The position numbers and the translations under genes were made by a program. The notes beneath the pieces are model-generated. The model was not told the origin of the DNA, did no database searches, and saw nothing but the letters and a program-made list of their open reading frames with translations. A stretch of DNA of 64,000 nucleotides from Hofstenia miamia (lineage: Eukaryota > Xenacoelomorpha > Acoela). Below are positions 22,070-34,879 of this stretch, in pieces (position 1 is the stretch's first letter; each line of letters starts with the position of its first letter). The stretch is from assembly GCA_004352715.1 (NCBI GenBank), contig SCFE01000003.1, positions 2,822,568-2,886,567 on the forward strand, read 5' to 3'.

Positions 22070-22990
22070 AAGATCAAATTTGTGAGTAATCAACTCTCTG
22101 GCTCAAAGCTACTTAAACAACAAAGTGAACTGTGCTAACAATTTTAAATGCATTTTCACAAAAATAGTAGGGTAGGCCATACACTATTTCCATATTTTAT
22201 TTTATACATACATTTTCGTATTATTTTTCTTACATGCTTTTGTCTTAAGACAAATTTAATAAGGGTATTGCTTTATGCATCTATATACATTTTTGTATTA
22301 ACTATCTTTATATCATACATGCTTTTGCTTTAAAACAAATTTATATTCAGTATTGCTTTATGCATCTATTTACGTTTTTGTATTCTCTATTTCCACTGTA
22401 CACATTTTTGCTTTAAACAGTGTCATGCATTCTTGGTTTATTTGCCAATATTTGTTGATGTATTATCAAAATTTTTTATTGGTTTCTAGCTCTCAAATTT
22501 TTGTAAATGTTTTGTTAATGATTAACACAAAATATTTATTGTGTAGCTTTATATGCATCTACTCTCTAACCATGCAGTTGATCATTCCATATTGGCATGT
22601 ATGAACTCTATATTTTACAATAGCATTCACTACTATTAATTTTAGCAGACTGCTATGGAATCAATGAAATGGTTTCACCTCAATAATATTAGCATGGTTA
22701 GCCTGAACCAATTGATGCTTTGCATGGTATAAAAGAATTTATCAAATTTGTAACTAATATACTCACTGGGTCAAAGATAGTTAAAAGCAGGGCAGTTTGG
22801 TGATTTCAAATGTATCTACACACAAATAGCAGGGTATGTCACATACTTTTTCCCTCTTTTGTTTTCACTGGTTATGTATATTATAGTATTTCATGGTTAA
22901 CTGAGCATGTTTTTTATATTTCCACTTTAAAATGAATTTATGCTATGGGATTTTATACATCTTGTTTTTCATTATTTATATTAAATGACG
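22070..22990 (+). repeat. Degenerate direct repeats, period about 665 bp, with an internal tandem repeat
   Basis: Sequence from 22070 (TCAAATTTGTGAGTAATC... GGCTCAAAG... TAGCAGGGTA-like words) recurs from about 22735. At 22205-22430 a unit of about 95 bases is repeated roughly 2.5 times (CATGCTTTTG, AACAAATTTA, ATTGCTTTATGCATCTAT). A part near 20460-20510 is an inverted relative of 22800-22860. The short open frames here are products of the repeats. Confidence 0.6.
22635..22779 (-). repeat. Outer inverted repeat, right arm
   Basis: Partner of 20060-20191. Confidence 0.75.
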
Positions 22991-25570
22991 TTTGTTTCTC
23001 AAAATTTCTCTTAGCAATTTGTATTCTAAATGTGTCTGTATTTTTTGTGGGTGAATAATACCCTATTAACTAACATTGTTTACCCATTTACATACATTAA
23101 CATGCTTAGAAAGTTTAATTCAACATACAATACATTTTTTTATATGTGTGTAATGTTTAAGCATGGAAAGTATTTCTTCCATTTTGTGCTCTTTTCATAA
23201 TTATTTTAGGCAAGTCTTATATAATGATTAGTACTTTTCCAGCACTTCCTCTATTTTCCTTCATTCAAATATGACAAAATCATTATACAATTAGAAAAAT
23301 TGTAATAATACATATGAATGAACAAAAAATTTTTGCATTTCTATTTTAGGTAGTTTTCTATTAATCTTAGATTATTGAAATACTGATGATTATCAATAAC
23401 ATAATAATAAACATTGATGTCAGGAATCTAAATTTATTAGATGTTTCACATTCCTGTGAAATTTTTTAAATATGCACACCTTCTTGTGATTTCCTGCTTA
23501 TATATTTACTGTTTTTATGTATTTTATGATCAAATTGTACTTAGTACTTCTGTAAACAGCTTATTCTATGCTTGTTGATGCTCAGGAAAGTCTTGCATAA
23601 TTAGTAATCACATATTATTTTTCAAATTTCATTGCATTTTGATAAAGTTGTTTTGCTGTAGATCCAGAATTTGCATGACAACAGTTGGTTTGTCACTCCT
23701 GCTAGTGACCATTAAGCACTAATTAATTTTACTCTTAAGAGAGACCAAGAATTTGGAAAAATCTAACAATGCATTTCATTTATTCACATACAAAATTTTT
23801 ATTTTTGAAATTTTCAGTATTTCACAACTTACAGAAAAAGTCATTGAAGGATAGCTAATTTAAAAAAACTGTCTTTGAGCTATACTAAAAAATATGGAGG
23901 GGTCAAATTTTTTGATGACAATTTAAATTTTACTTAAGTAGGAAATGTGTTTAGTTGCATACAATCAAAAGACAAATATGTCTAAATTGATTATCAAACA
24001 AAATGAATTAAGGGTGTAAACAGCCTAAATGACACATTTCTAGCTAGACCAGTGATTGGTCAAAAAATGATCTGTCACATTTTGGTTGAATTCCATGTCT
24101 AACCACCTGAGATAATTAGTGATGTGATAATCATGAAGAAATCATGCACACTTCATAATTATAAATTCTTGCATAAAATAATGTATAAAATGCTAAAAAT
24201 AGTAATTATCCAGGGTGTTGGAACAAATAAAAATGATAATTTGTAAACGGAAAAAAAGTTTATTTATTCAAACAAATCACTAATTCTACAGTGTTCTGGA
24301 ATGAATTATAGTCAAGAACCAATGTTTTGTTGTACTTAGCTAATTAAGCAAAAATTATGCTATATAATTCAAACAACATTAAGCTACTGTTTAGTTCACT
24401 AACTTTTAACTGCTTATCAACAAATTGAAGATGTAGTGAACATACAAATGATAATTCAATAAAACATGTAAATAAAAACAAATCCTAAATAGTATTTCCA
24501 CACCTTTAGCAACAACTGCAAAAAGACTCATGTACAAAATTCAAAAGAAAGCTGGCCTTATTTGAAGTAACAATCCCTAACCATATTACAAACTCTTAAG
24601 GAGGTTATTACATTTTGGAAACCACCATATCTCTATTTCCAAAATGTGACAATCTGAGAATCAGACTTTGCACTTTCTCTCATGTTTTCAAAGTATTGAG
24701 CTTGCATAATTAATATACTAGAACAATACAAAATAAGTACTGAGATAGTATAAATTATAATATTTGTTGATTTTACAAGTCTACATATTTAATTCAAAAA
24801 TACTGAGTGCTAATAGTATGAAATCATTATAAATTTTGATCAATAAAAACGTAAGACACCTGAAAATTACCAGATGCCATTACAAGAACAAAAATAAAGT
24901 ATAAAGCAATTAATAAAATGATAAATTGAAGAGTAAAAATGAGTAAGTTAAATATAAGACACTATTTGTTAAGTTAGAATTCTACTAAAAGTTCTGAAAG
25001 GAATCTCAGAAAAGCTTGATAGAATCTTATAAGAAGTTTCAAAAGAAAGTGCTGTTAGGCAGCAAGCCTTTACATAGTAGGTATTGCATTTTGCACATTG
25101 CTATATTTTCATTTGATAAAAATTTTTGTCCAATGGTTAACATACTTTGATTATAGTTGAAAAATTGTGCAAGTGTTATCAGTTTGAAATACTTGATGGA
25201 TGTAAATATGACTTTCATCCTTTGACATTTGTGAATTAACTATGTTAAACCATGCACCAATATTATGAATTTAAGGAAATATTTGTAAAATAATCCAAAA
25301 TGAAAAAATTTTTTTGAAGTGATAGCACATACCAACAGTCTAGTGAGAGTGTGGTATGCACATATTCATCTGAAAGTTTCCAAGATGCACTAATCAATGA
25401 CATAGCAATTTCAATAATATGCAAAAATGTGAGTGCTGCAAAAAACAATGTTGAAGATAGAGTGCTAGCAGATGCCAAGATGCTAATACTGTACTGATTA
25501 CCCTGCTCAAATGTTTATATGCAGAAAGTATGGTGGTAAGAAACACTATTTTGCAAAACTCTCTTTCTCC
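22991..25570. other. Non-coding, AT-rich
   Basis: I see no gene, long repeat or RNA gene in this stretch. Confidence 0.55.
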
Positions 25571-26119
25571 TTAACCCTTTCAAGTCTGAACCTAGGTAAT
25601 TTAATTTTTATTATAAAAACTTTATGATGCATATTTAGTAGGCTATATTTAAAACCTCAGATGAATTTTTTATGATTTTATAAAAAGCTTCTTTCATGAT
25701 AATGGTGGGACCTATGTATCTCATTAGACCTTTCACTTGGGTATTTACGTCCCAGTAGGCATTTTCAATTAGAATATATATATAAAACAGGAAAAAGGAG
25801 AACTAGTATGATTTTATTTTTATTACATTATGAATTATGAATTTTTATATTATGAAAGAAACAAAAACAATTCTGATTTTACTTATTATTTGTGTAAATA
25901 TAAGCAAAATACATAGAGCAAAAATGAATAAGTGCTTACCAAATGGGATAAATAAACAAATAATGATGTCATGACTATGGAACTGACTCTAGAAATTGCC
26001 TCAGTCTCGAAAATGACTAATAGGATGTATTTGAATGGGATATAAGGATTAATGGTTCCCATTAGGCTCATGTAAACATTAGCAGGAACTATAGTTCCTG
26101 TTCAACTCAAAAGGGTTAA
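25571..26119. mobile_element. piggyBac-type MITE with TTAA target duplication
   Basis: A 541-bp insert (25575-26115) is flanked on both sides by TTAA. Its ends are inverted: CCCTTTCAAGTCTGAAC at the left and the reverse complement of CCCTTTTGAGTTGAAC at the right. TTAA targets with CCC-starting termini are the hallmark of piggyBac elements. No transposase frame is inside, so it would need enzyme from elsewhere. Inner sequence is AT-rich with no long repeat. Confidence 0.7.
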
Positions 26120-26393
26120 GCAAAAAATGGACTGCTGCACAGCAAATATGACTTTAGCTACTATATATTTTAGCTTGATATCAAAACCAAATGGTCTGAC
26201 AAAATGGATAAACATGATGCACAGAAACTAAAGGACACTGGGAATGACCTTAGCTTTTCAATAGCAATGTTACTCAACAGCCCAGCCTCAAAACACAAGA
26301 TGCTACTGCTCACATAAGCATGATTTAGTGTGACACAACTATCAATATTGAAAATATTTGAAAGAAGCCATTTTTGCAAAGGTGAATGTTATT

Positions 26394-26549
26394 TCAAGAC
26401 TTCCATATATGATGTATCTGAAATATTGAGACCGACACTGTTCCTGGACAACATGCGTTGTTGATCTTTTTACAAATATCGGGTGGACTTAAGCCAGACT
26501 TCCAGAAAAAATAGATCCGTTTGCGAATATCTTCCCTATCAAAGTCCAT
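26394..26549 (-). pseudogene. Mariner-like transposase N-terminus (relic)
   Basis: A 51-residue frame starts at ATG 26549 and reads DREDIRKRIYFFWKSGLSP, then DICKKINNA and GTVSVSIFQ before TGA. The pattern of an Arg-rich first helix, a turn at SGLSPPDI, and a second helix after GTVS fits the paired-like helix-turn-helix DNA-binding start of mariner transposases. No catalytic part is found downstream on this strand. A diverged fragment; moderate doubt. Confidence 0.35.
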
Positions 26550-26881
26550 CGTTGTAGAACTCGGAGCAGATGACGGTAGAATGATGCTGACTGAACAAAC
26601 TTACTTCATAGGTTCTGTCACGTTTTGCAAATTCAAATTTAAATATTGTAACAGCTGACTCTGTTTTCTCTACTATACACAATAGCAATCAAATTAACAT
26701 TGATATTAGATATCTGACAATAATTTGTGATTTCAATAATTAACACATTGCGACATGTAAGAAAATATCGCATCATTCTAAAACAGGTTTAGTAATGCTC
26801 GCTATAATGCTGGTATCTAGTTCGCAAAGTATCTAATGTAAAATAGGTAGTTTTCCATTGGTCAAAACTTAGTTGCCAAGC

Positions 26882-27143
26882 CTATATATATATATATATA
26901 TATATATATANNNNNNNNNNNNNNNNNNNNNNNNNNNNNNNNNNNNNNNNNNNNNNNNNNNNNNNNNNNNNNNNNNNNNNNNNNNNNNNNNNNNNNNNNN
27001 NNNNNNNNNNNNNNNNNNNNNNNNNNNNNNNNNNNNNNNNNNNNNNNNNNNNNNNNNNNNNNNNNNNNNNNNNNNNNNNNNNNNNNNNNNNNNNNNNNNN
27101 NNNNNNNNNNNNNNNNNNNNNNNNNNNNNNNNNNNNNNNNNNN

Positions 27144-27178
<35 letters not shown>

Positions 27179-27204
27179 TATATAATATATATATATATAT
27201 ATTA
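26882..27204. repeat. (TA)n microsatellite with 233-N gap
   Basis: (TA)n on both sides of 26911-27143, so the gap probably reflects an unsequenced or collapsed dinucleotide tract. Confidence 0.9.
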
Positions 27205-27479
27205 GCGGCAGTCAGTCCCTTCTCTGCAATTAGCGACAATGGACAGTGGGGCGAAAATTCTTTCGCAGTTTAAGTGCCGCAATTTTTATTATTTAAATTT
27301 GTAAATTCGAACCAGGTGGCTTCTGCCACAGCAGTACCTGTTAATATTTACAATTATTAATTATTGTTAAATCCTAGGGAATTTTGTTACACATTAACAA
27401 TAAAACTTCTTTGTTTCACAACAATCGGTTGCTCACTTGTTTTCTCTCGTAATATCTTAGACCACTATGTCTAGCTAAA

Positions 27480-29721
27480 TTTGTTTCGTTAAGAGGAAGA
27501 GCCGGAGGTAGGCCTGCGGGCGTACAAGTGCGTCGGCCGTGCAAATCATATGTCCGGTTCTTCCGAAAGCTGATTCCAATGGCATTGCTTATCGTTTACT
27601 TAAATTCAATGGCTGTGATGTTTCACATCGGCTTTGCCCAAAACTTTCTAGTGACAAACTATTCAAATGTTAATATATAATTTTTGTTTCACATTCTCGA
27701 AGCTTAGTTTAATTATCCTCTTGCCGATCTTTGTACTAAATTACTCTTGCAAGAGAAAAATGATCTTCATTTGCTAAATGATAATCAGAAGTTTAATCTG
27801 CTTACAGATAAACTAAAACTTTCAGACGTTGAGAGTGTTTTTCAGAAAACTGTGATCAGGGGAAAAGACAAAAAAAGTGTTACCCTGAAATTTCAACAAT
27901 CTTGGTTGGATTCAAATAATTGGTTAGTCTATAGTCCGCATTCTCAAGGAGGTTACTGCATCCACTTTTTGGACAGTCCGCTGCAAGTTCTGCAAAATCA
28001 AATGCATGTAGATTTGTTACACAGCCTTTTAATTATTCAAAAGATGCTATTGCTGATATGAAAAAGCATTCTGAAACAAAATACCACAAATTTGCTTGCA
28101 AGTCAACAGTAGAATTTATTAAGATCTATAAAAAGCCATTCAAAAACGTTGATGCTCAAATTAATCAGCTATCTGAGAAGCTGTTCAAGGAGAAGTAGGT
28201 TATCCTATTGAGTATAATTGAATGTGTTATCCACTGTGGAAGACAAATTTGGCTCTAAGAGGACATCGTGAAAATCAGATTTCCAATAACAGCATGAATA
28301 ATGGAAACTTCCTTGAACTGTTGAAGCTGTTGAATAGGTATGACGAACATTTGAGAAAGCATATGTTTAACAGAGAAGGTCATAAGAAAAGCATGTATAC
28401 ATCTTGAAAAGTCCAAAATGAGTTAATAAACGAAATGACATGTCTCCTCCATTTTTCTTCTCCATCATTGCTGATGAAGTGACAGATCCAATAGGAAATG
28501 AGGACAAAGATTCAAGGGACAAAGCAGCCGGTTTAAGTAGTATTTTTACTAATTTTAATACGGTGTGCTCTTTTATTATTCTCATGAACTTGCTCAACGG
28601 TAAAGGTCTTTAAGGATTAGCAGCTAAGCTTCAACAGAAAGATCACATCTTCTTTGCAATGGTAGTCGTCACTGCAACCATAGACGAAATACAAGAAATC
28701 CGAGGATCAATTGATACTCACTTTTCTTCATGGTACCAGCAAGCCTTGAATTGGCGAAGTTGTGGATTCTTCTCCTGGTATACCAAGAATTTCTGGGAGA
28801 CAAAATCGCAGGTAAGAAGAATAACAGAAAATAAATATATGAAACTTTTTTATAAATTTTCAAAAATGTTTTAAAACAATAATTTTCTCGTGACAATTTG
28901 AAAAAATTCAAAAGTTGCATGGAAGTTTGATTTGATTTTATAATTATCTACTTTTAATGTAATCAATATATGCACATATCCTATTTTTACCTACCTATTG
29001 TATCTAAATGTTTATTTAGGTCAAATGCTGTAAACGATTGGTCGCCAGAATCACATTACAAGAGAAATGTCCCAATACCGTTGATCGACCATATTTTGTC
29101 TGAAATGAAGACGAGATTTGCCGACGAAAGCTCTCCTTCGATGAAAGTCATGACAACTCTACCTTCAGTGATAACTCAAAGGTCAGATGTGGACTCTTGT
29201 GTTGCTGATTTGTTATTTTGGGAAGATTTGCCATCTCCACAGTTACCCAAGGTATGTAGATATGATGCATATGTATTAAAAATATGCAATTTCCGTAATT
29301 TTCAGTTTTAATTAACTTGTTTGTAATTATTTTTTAGATGGAACTCTCGCGTTAGAAAGATTATTGGTCAAAACAAGATGAACAACCTCGGAACTGTATG
29401 GATATTTTATCCGCAGTTGATGAAGATACATTTCCAAACATCGCAATATTGGTCAGATTGGCATACACATTGCCAATTACAACATGCGAGGCTGAAAGAT
29501 CGTTCTCAACATTCAGACGAGTTAAAACATACCTAAGGTAGGCTACTTAATCTTTTTGCATCTAAACATTACGTCTTAAATATCATTTTAGAAACTCGAT
29601 GACGACACAACGATTGACTGGGTTGTGTCTAATGAACATTCATCGTGATGTGATTGACATTTCTACCATTGCCGAACGTTATTTAAATAAGCATCATCGT
29701 AGACTTTTTTCTAAAAAATAA
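27480..29721 (+). pseudogene. hAT transposase, ZMYM1-like, with introns
   Basis: The parts appear in family order. KFQQSWLDSNNWLVYS plus GGYCIHF (27885-27975) is the TTF-type zinc finger start. In another frame, FVTQPFNYSKDAIADMKKH and SETKYHKF follow. Then LALRGHRE and NNGNFLELLKLLNRYDEHL (28245-28350), FFSIIADEVTDPIGNE (about 28450-28505), and the C-terminal dimerisation domain TCEAERSFSTFRRVKTYLR joined to NSMTTQRLTGLCLMNIHRD. Introns with good sites are 29252-29337 and 29538-29591; removing the second keeps the domain in frame. Stops (TAG near 29353 among others) and frame changes make it inactive. Terminal inverted repeats were not clearly found; ends are approximate. Confidence 0.8.
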
Positions 29722-30789
29722 AAAATACAAAAGTCATAAAAGTTTAACTTCTCATTCACAGTCACACATGTTTAAAAAAATAAAAATTTGTTCGATAAAA
29801 ATTGTTTAATTATTTTGTAACTAGCCTATATATTTTGCGCCTTTTTTCAGCTGGACCCCCGGTAAATTTTATATATATATATATATAATCTACTAATTAA
29901 AAAAATATATAGTTCTAATATATTATGTAGAACATCTGCAACAAAAATACAATTCAAGATTGTGACATTAGTCTTCACCGTTCTCCTCAAAAATATTTTT
30001 GTCCATCTTCCTTTATATTCTGTTGATTATTAATTTAACAAATCCGAATTTTTAAGAACAATTGCTGCAGAAAAAGTATTTCTGTGATTGAGAAGCAAGC
30101 AGTAATAATAGCAACTATGTTTTCATAGTTGAAGTGAATGTTGTTGGCTCTGTCCAATGATATATAATTGATGCGTCTTTTCACCTTTGATTTTGGAAAG
30201 CAATATGAACACTTTATAATGGTGTTTAGAGCTAGAGTCTTACCCTACTGATAAGCCTAATAAACATATATCGGTTGATAAAGAACTTTAAATTTTGCAA
30301 AATAATAATGCTCTAAAAATATTTTTTACTAAATGCTAAATTTGGTTAAAATCCTTTGAAAAATTTTTCCAAGACTGCCTATTCCATAGATATTCAAATT
30401 GAATAAATCTGATAGTGAAAATTATTTAAATGAATGCTTTATCGAAATTGACGTTTTGAATTAGTGAACGAAATATAAAGGTTTGCTTAAATAATCCTAT
30501 AAATCAAATGCATTGTTTTCAATAAAAATATTTCATATAACAATTTCGACTTCCTTAAACCAAATAACTACTGATTTCATTTTTGAATTTAAAGTTTTGA
30601 AACAAACAACTCTGATGTCTATTCATAGGTTTCCCAAAAATTTAGTGAAATCAGACAGGGGGAAATGTTTTTATTACACTTCTGCCATTATATGCTGAAT
30701 ATCCAGTACACTTAGTTTAAGGCAACTATCATTCTATCCATGTCAATTGTAGCAAAACAGTTATAACCAGGCGACTTAGAATATTACAA
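29722..30789. other. Non-coding; short (TA)n at 29867-29888
   Basis: Contains the 3' flank of the hAT relic. No gene seen. Confidence 0.55.
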
Positions 30790-33262
30790 AAAAAGATTTT
30801 ATTGCTTATTAGGCAGAGATTACACTATTTAAAAAAAATAAAAACAAAGCAAACGCAAAATTTCATATAATTAAATTCTTAGAATTGCGTATAGTACAAT
30901 TACACACTAAAAATGTGTACAAAAATTATTAGATGCATACAAATCAATAAATTGTTGTTTAGATATTTTAATTGCCTTTAAACTTTTGAAAATGCATCAA
31001 AGAGATCAATATTTGTATTTAAATGGATGTAGTTTGCTAATTTAATAACAGGGCTAAAGAAGAAATGGTCTGTTTTACTCTTCTTGTAATTCTGCACTTG
31101 AAAAGCGTTTTATTGTCGAGCCGTAATCCTTGCTTCCGAATTTATAGGTACACGTAGTCAAAGACATTGAGATCAATGTTATTGTACTATTATATTGAAA
31201 AAGATCAATGAGTTGAAGTTGAATTGATAGAGGCAACAAATTCAGTTCAATTAATCTTTTCCTGTAGTCTGAAATATTCAAAATCCATTTCGAACAACGT
31301 TTTTGAAAGTTTTCAATTCTAAACATATCGCCTCTGCTAGAATGACAACCATAAGGATTGATCTTATTGCAGTTATGTATATATGTCTTTTGTCACACAC
31401 AATGGTATTATAAGGTAGCGTTCTCTTAGTACTTAAAAATGTTTGATTGCATGTTTCTAATTTGGAATAAACATGGGTGGGCCAATTAAGAATTAAAATT
31501 ACCCAAATCTTTAACTGAGCTTAGTGTTCTAATTGTAGTATTAGAGGTAAGTTGAAGCACATGATTAATGTTATTAGAGACTGCTAGCAACTGAGATTTT
31601 TCCTCATTGAATTTCGCATTATTTTCTAAGCACCAATTGTTTAATCGTAAGTAAATCTTCATATATATCAGTAAGGTCATTACTAAGTAGAGTAAAATTG
31701 TCAGCAAACAAAAATGGAGTTGTAGCAAAACAGTAATTTGGCAAATCGTTGAGAAAAACTAAGAAAAATAACGGACCAAGAACAAATCCTTGAAGAACAC
31801 CGTTTTGTATGTTGCCCTGATCTGATAGTATGTCATTGAAAATTACTTTTTGTGTTCTTTCCGTAAGATAAGACCAGATTAGTTTAAATAAATTACCTCC
31901 AACTCCAATGTCTTTAAATTTTTCTAGTAGAATTCTATGTGAGACCTTATCAAAGGCTTTTAAAAAGTCTAAATATTGAACAAAACTATCTATATTACCA
32001 TCGAATTTGTCATAAATATTTGAAAAAACAGTTAGACCTATTCTTCATAAATCCATGCTATGATTTTGAAATATTTTTACAAACTACAGGATAAAATCGC
32101 TTAAATATGATCTTTTCAAATATTAATGATAGTTTTGGTAAAATGCTTATTGGTCTGTAGTTTATAATTTTTTTTCTTAATCCTTTCTTTTGGATTGGAT
32201 GGGTAATTGCTTGCTTCCAGAGGTATGGAAATGTACCTGATATAATTATATTCCGAAATAGTTGTGAAATATGTGGTGCAAGAGCTGTTGAAAACTTCTT
32301 TAAGAAACAATTAGGGATATTATCATTTCCACATCCTTTTATTGAGAGATTGGAAATCACTTCAAATACATCTTCGATTTCTATTTCAAGATTGTTGACT
32401 AACGACGGTGGAAATGAGATATTCATAATATTAGCAAAAATAGTCATTAAAAGCATCAGATATATCGTGCAAATCAGTGAGATCCATATTGTTAAAAGAC
32501 ATTATTTTAAGAAAACTAGAATGAGAAAGTGCATTTAAAAGAGAGTAACATTCTTTCAAATTTGTTTTAAGAGAAAAATTGTTTATAAAAGTAACTTTAT
32601 CTAACTCTATGGAATCAATTAGTTTCCTAACAGCTTTACGATATAAATAGTGGCTAAAAATACGCATTCAATTTATTAAGGCGGTGTATTGAATGAGAAC
32701 TGAACTAAGATATTTTGGTAGTAATTGTTTTCTTTTTTAAATGGTACAGAATTATTTATAATTGTAAAGAGATTTTCATACTAATAGTTAACATAAGCGT
32801 CAATATGTACGTCTATGACATCAAAACTAATAAAAGAAAAGGATCTTCCTAAAAGTTCATGAAGTTCTTCTGGTGCTTGATGAAAAGAGTACTGATTAAA
32901 TTCAATAGTCTTATTATTTTCTATATTGCCAAAATTAAATACATCATAATGATCAAATTTAATCGAAAATGATATTAGAGCATGGTCAGAGAAATTTTCA
33001 TTTGGAAGAATGTAATCTAAAATTTCTCATTTATTAGAATTTGTGAAGATCAAATCAAGTAAATTTCTACTAATATGAGTAGGGAAGTCAACTAATTGAT
33101 CATAATTAAAATTTATTAATTCCTCTAAAATGCATTCATCGCCTGTATTTGGTGGAGTAAAACTCTCCCTATTAACGTTAGGCATATTGATGTCACCACA
33201 TATCACAGAATATCTATTTTTGGACAAAAACATATGAGAACTCATGTCAATTAATTGGAAAA
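30790..33262 (-). pseudogene. 5'-truncated non-LTR retrotransposon (Jockey/CR1-like endonuclease-RT)
   Basis: Minus-strand ORF2 relic. From 33245 the APE-type endonuclease end reads VICGDINMPNVNRES, LVDFPTHISRNLLDLIFTN and FSDHALISFSI, which hold the GDxN, LDL and SDH motifs. The linker ISDAFNDYFC follows, then RT: INYRPISILPKLSLIFEKI (about 32150), a Phe-Ala-Asp box as FLFADNFTLL (31710) where the second Asp is Asn, and the C-terminal helices RLIELNLLPLSIQLQLIDLF (31240). Coding similarity persists to about 30940, and an AATAAA on the minus strand lies near 30795. A TAG replaces Gln at about 32065, and several frames are used. The 5' part, including any ORF1, is missing, as is usual for incomplete reverse transcription. 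Confidence 0.85.
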
Positions 33263-33560
33263 ATAATTAAGTGAACGTCCCAATTTCAAAAAACTACTTA
33301 CTGCAATATTTCAAGTATTTTTCTAGAAAATTACTAAAACATTACACATTGCCTAAATTTCACTGGGATTTTTGGTTTTTTTGTTAAAAATGCAGAAACC
33401 ATATTAATAGTGATTTTGGATTTGTGATTGAATTCGAATTCGGGAGTGATAATATTCGATTAGCATGGCCTCGAACTTGTATCAATCGAAAGATAGAGTC
33501 GCGAACCCAACCCTAAACGTAAATTTTTATTCATAATACTCACGAGTTGGATCATTTTTT
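33263..33560. other. No gene seen
   Basis: Flank of the non-LTR element; the last part begins the degenerate repeat described next. Confidence 0.5.
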
Positions 33561-33720
33561 GATAGCGTAAACATAGCCATTAATTGTTATTACTTAACGT
33601 CTTAGATCTTTCTCCAATGAAGGGGTGGATAACATCCGAACCGACCCTATGACTTGATAACCGACTACCCGAAATCGGGTCAGGTTTAATTGGGTAACCA
33701 ATGTCACTCTCTAATTCAAT
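33421..33720. repeat. Interspersed degenerate repeat, copy 1
   Basis: Shares collinear words with 61190-61480: ACATAGCCATTAATTG with ACATGGCCATTCATTG, GATCTTTCTC, then a block of CCGAACC / ACCCGA / TCGGGT words and a final TGTCA-TCT run. More GC-rich than its surroundings. Confidence 0.5.
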
Positions 33721-34860
33721 TCTCGTTAATTTAATTTCAAAATAATATCAATCATGCGCAACAACTTCAAAAACAATTATCTATGTTTGTGTATTATGGA
33801 TGTACTTTTTATCACACTAGGAAAATCCCAAAGCATCGAGAGAGGAGGAATTTTGGTTTGTCCAAATCTCCGAAAGTTAACTACAAGGGTTTCTGAAATA
33901 AAGTATCAGAAAGAATATTTCAAAAGAAACATGTCCTGGTCCTAGATATACATCTATGGGAAATGTAATTGTTTCTCTTCATGACATTTTAATCATTTGA
34001 AGACTTATGAAACATGTGTGCATTCAAATTTATAATAACTATTGTTAGATAATTGGCTTTAAATGAGCCATGTTGAAAAAAAGGAAAAGACTGCAAATTT
34101 TATCTATTTTGTCTATTTAAAATACTTGTAGGTGATGCACTAAATAAGTGCATTTATAATAGTGCACATATTTTTAAATTACATGTTTCTAAAAACCCAT
34201 GGTCATGATCAAAGGACTAGGTGCATTCGGTTAAATTCCATTATTTTAGTTTGCAGATCAATTTACGCAAAATTCCTAATAAAACGTGTAAATCAATAAA
34301 TATTTAAACGAATTTTGCAAAAAAACGAAAATATGTCCTGAATCTAATATCATAACGTCGACAATTTTGCACATAGTTGAGAACCATCAAAATGTATAAC
34401 AAATTCTTCTGCAGTTTAGCGAGATTCTAATCAAATAATGTGAGCGTAAATAATATATTTGCAGCACTGAATTGATACGTTCCAAGCAACGTTCATTGTT
34501 ATTTGTAAAAGCAAATGCTTGTGTAGCGGAGCAGAATTTTCCAGATCATCGAATTAGAGCATTTTTCTGATCTTGATAAAACAATTACTTCAAATATAAC
34601 TGTTTTTGTATATTTCTGAGTGAAATCATATGTGACGATTGTCACGTGATTTGGAAGTTATGTAAGCTTGTAAATATGTTAAAAATCGAGGCAATGTAGA
34701 CTAATTGAGTTGAATTTAAATACTAGCGAAATGTGATTGGTTAAAATCCATTGGGGAGTGTGGATATTAAATATATATAAGGATATTAGTGCCCCTGAGA
34801 CTCCATCCTAATTATAGCTCATTTATATTTTGCGGTACTTTTGGCAAACCCTCTCTCTCT
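33721..34860. other. Non-coding, AT-rich
   Basis: The frame at 33754-33945 has no recognisable content. No gene supported. Confidence 0.5.
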
Positions 34861-34879
34861 CTTTCTATATATATATATA

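Noticed and set aside
27205-27270. Left terminal inverted repeat of the hAT element (CAGTGGGGCGAAAA)
   Set aside because: Only a loose resemblance to the 3' side (CAGCTG...GGCGCAAAA on the other strand); no 8-bp duplication found.
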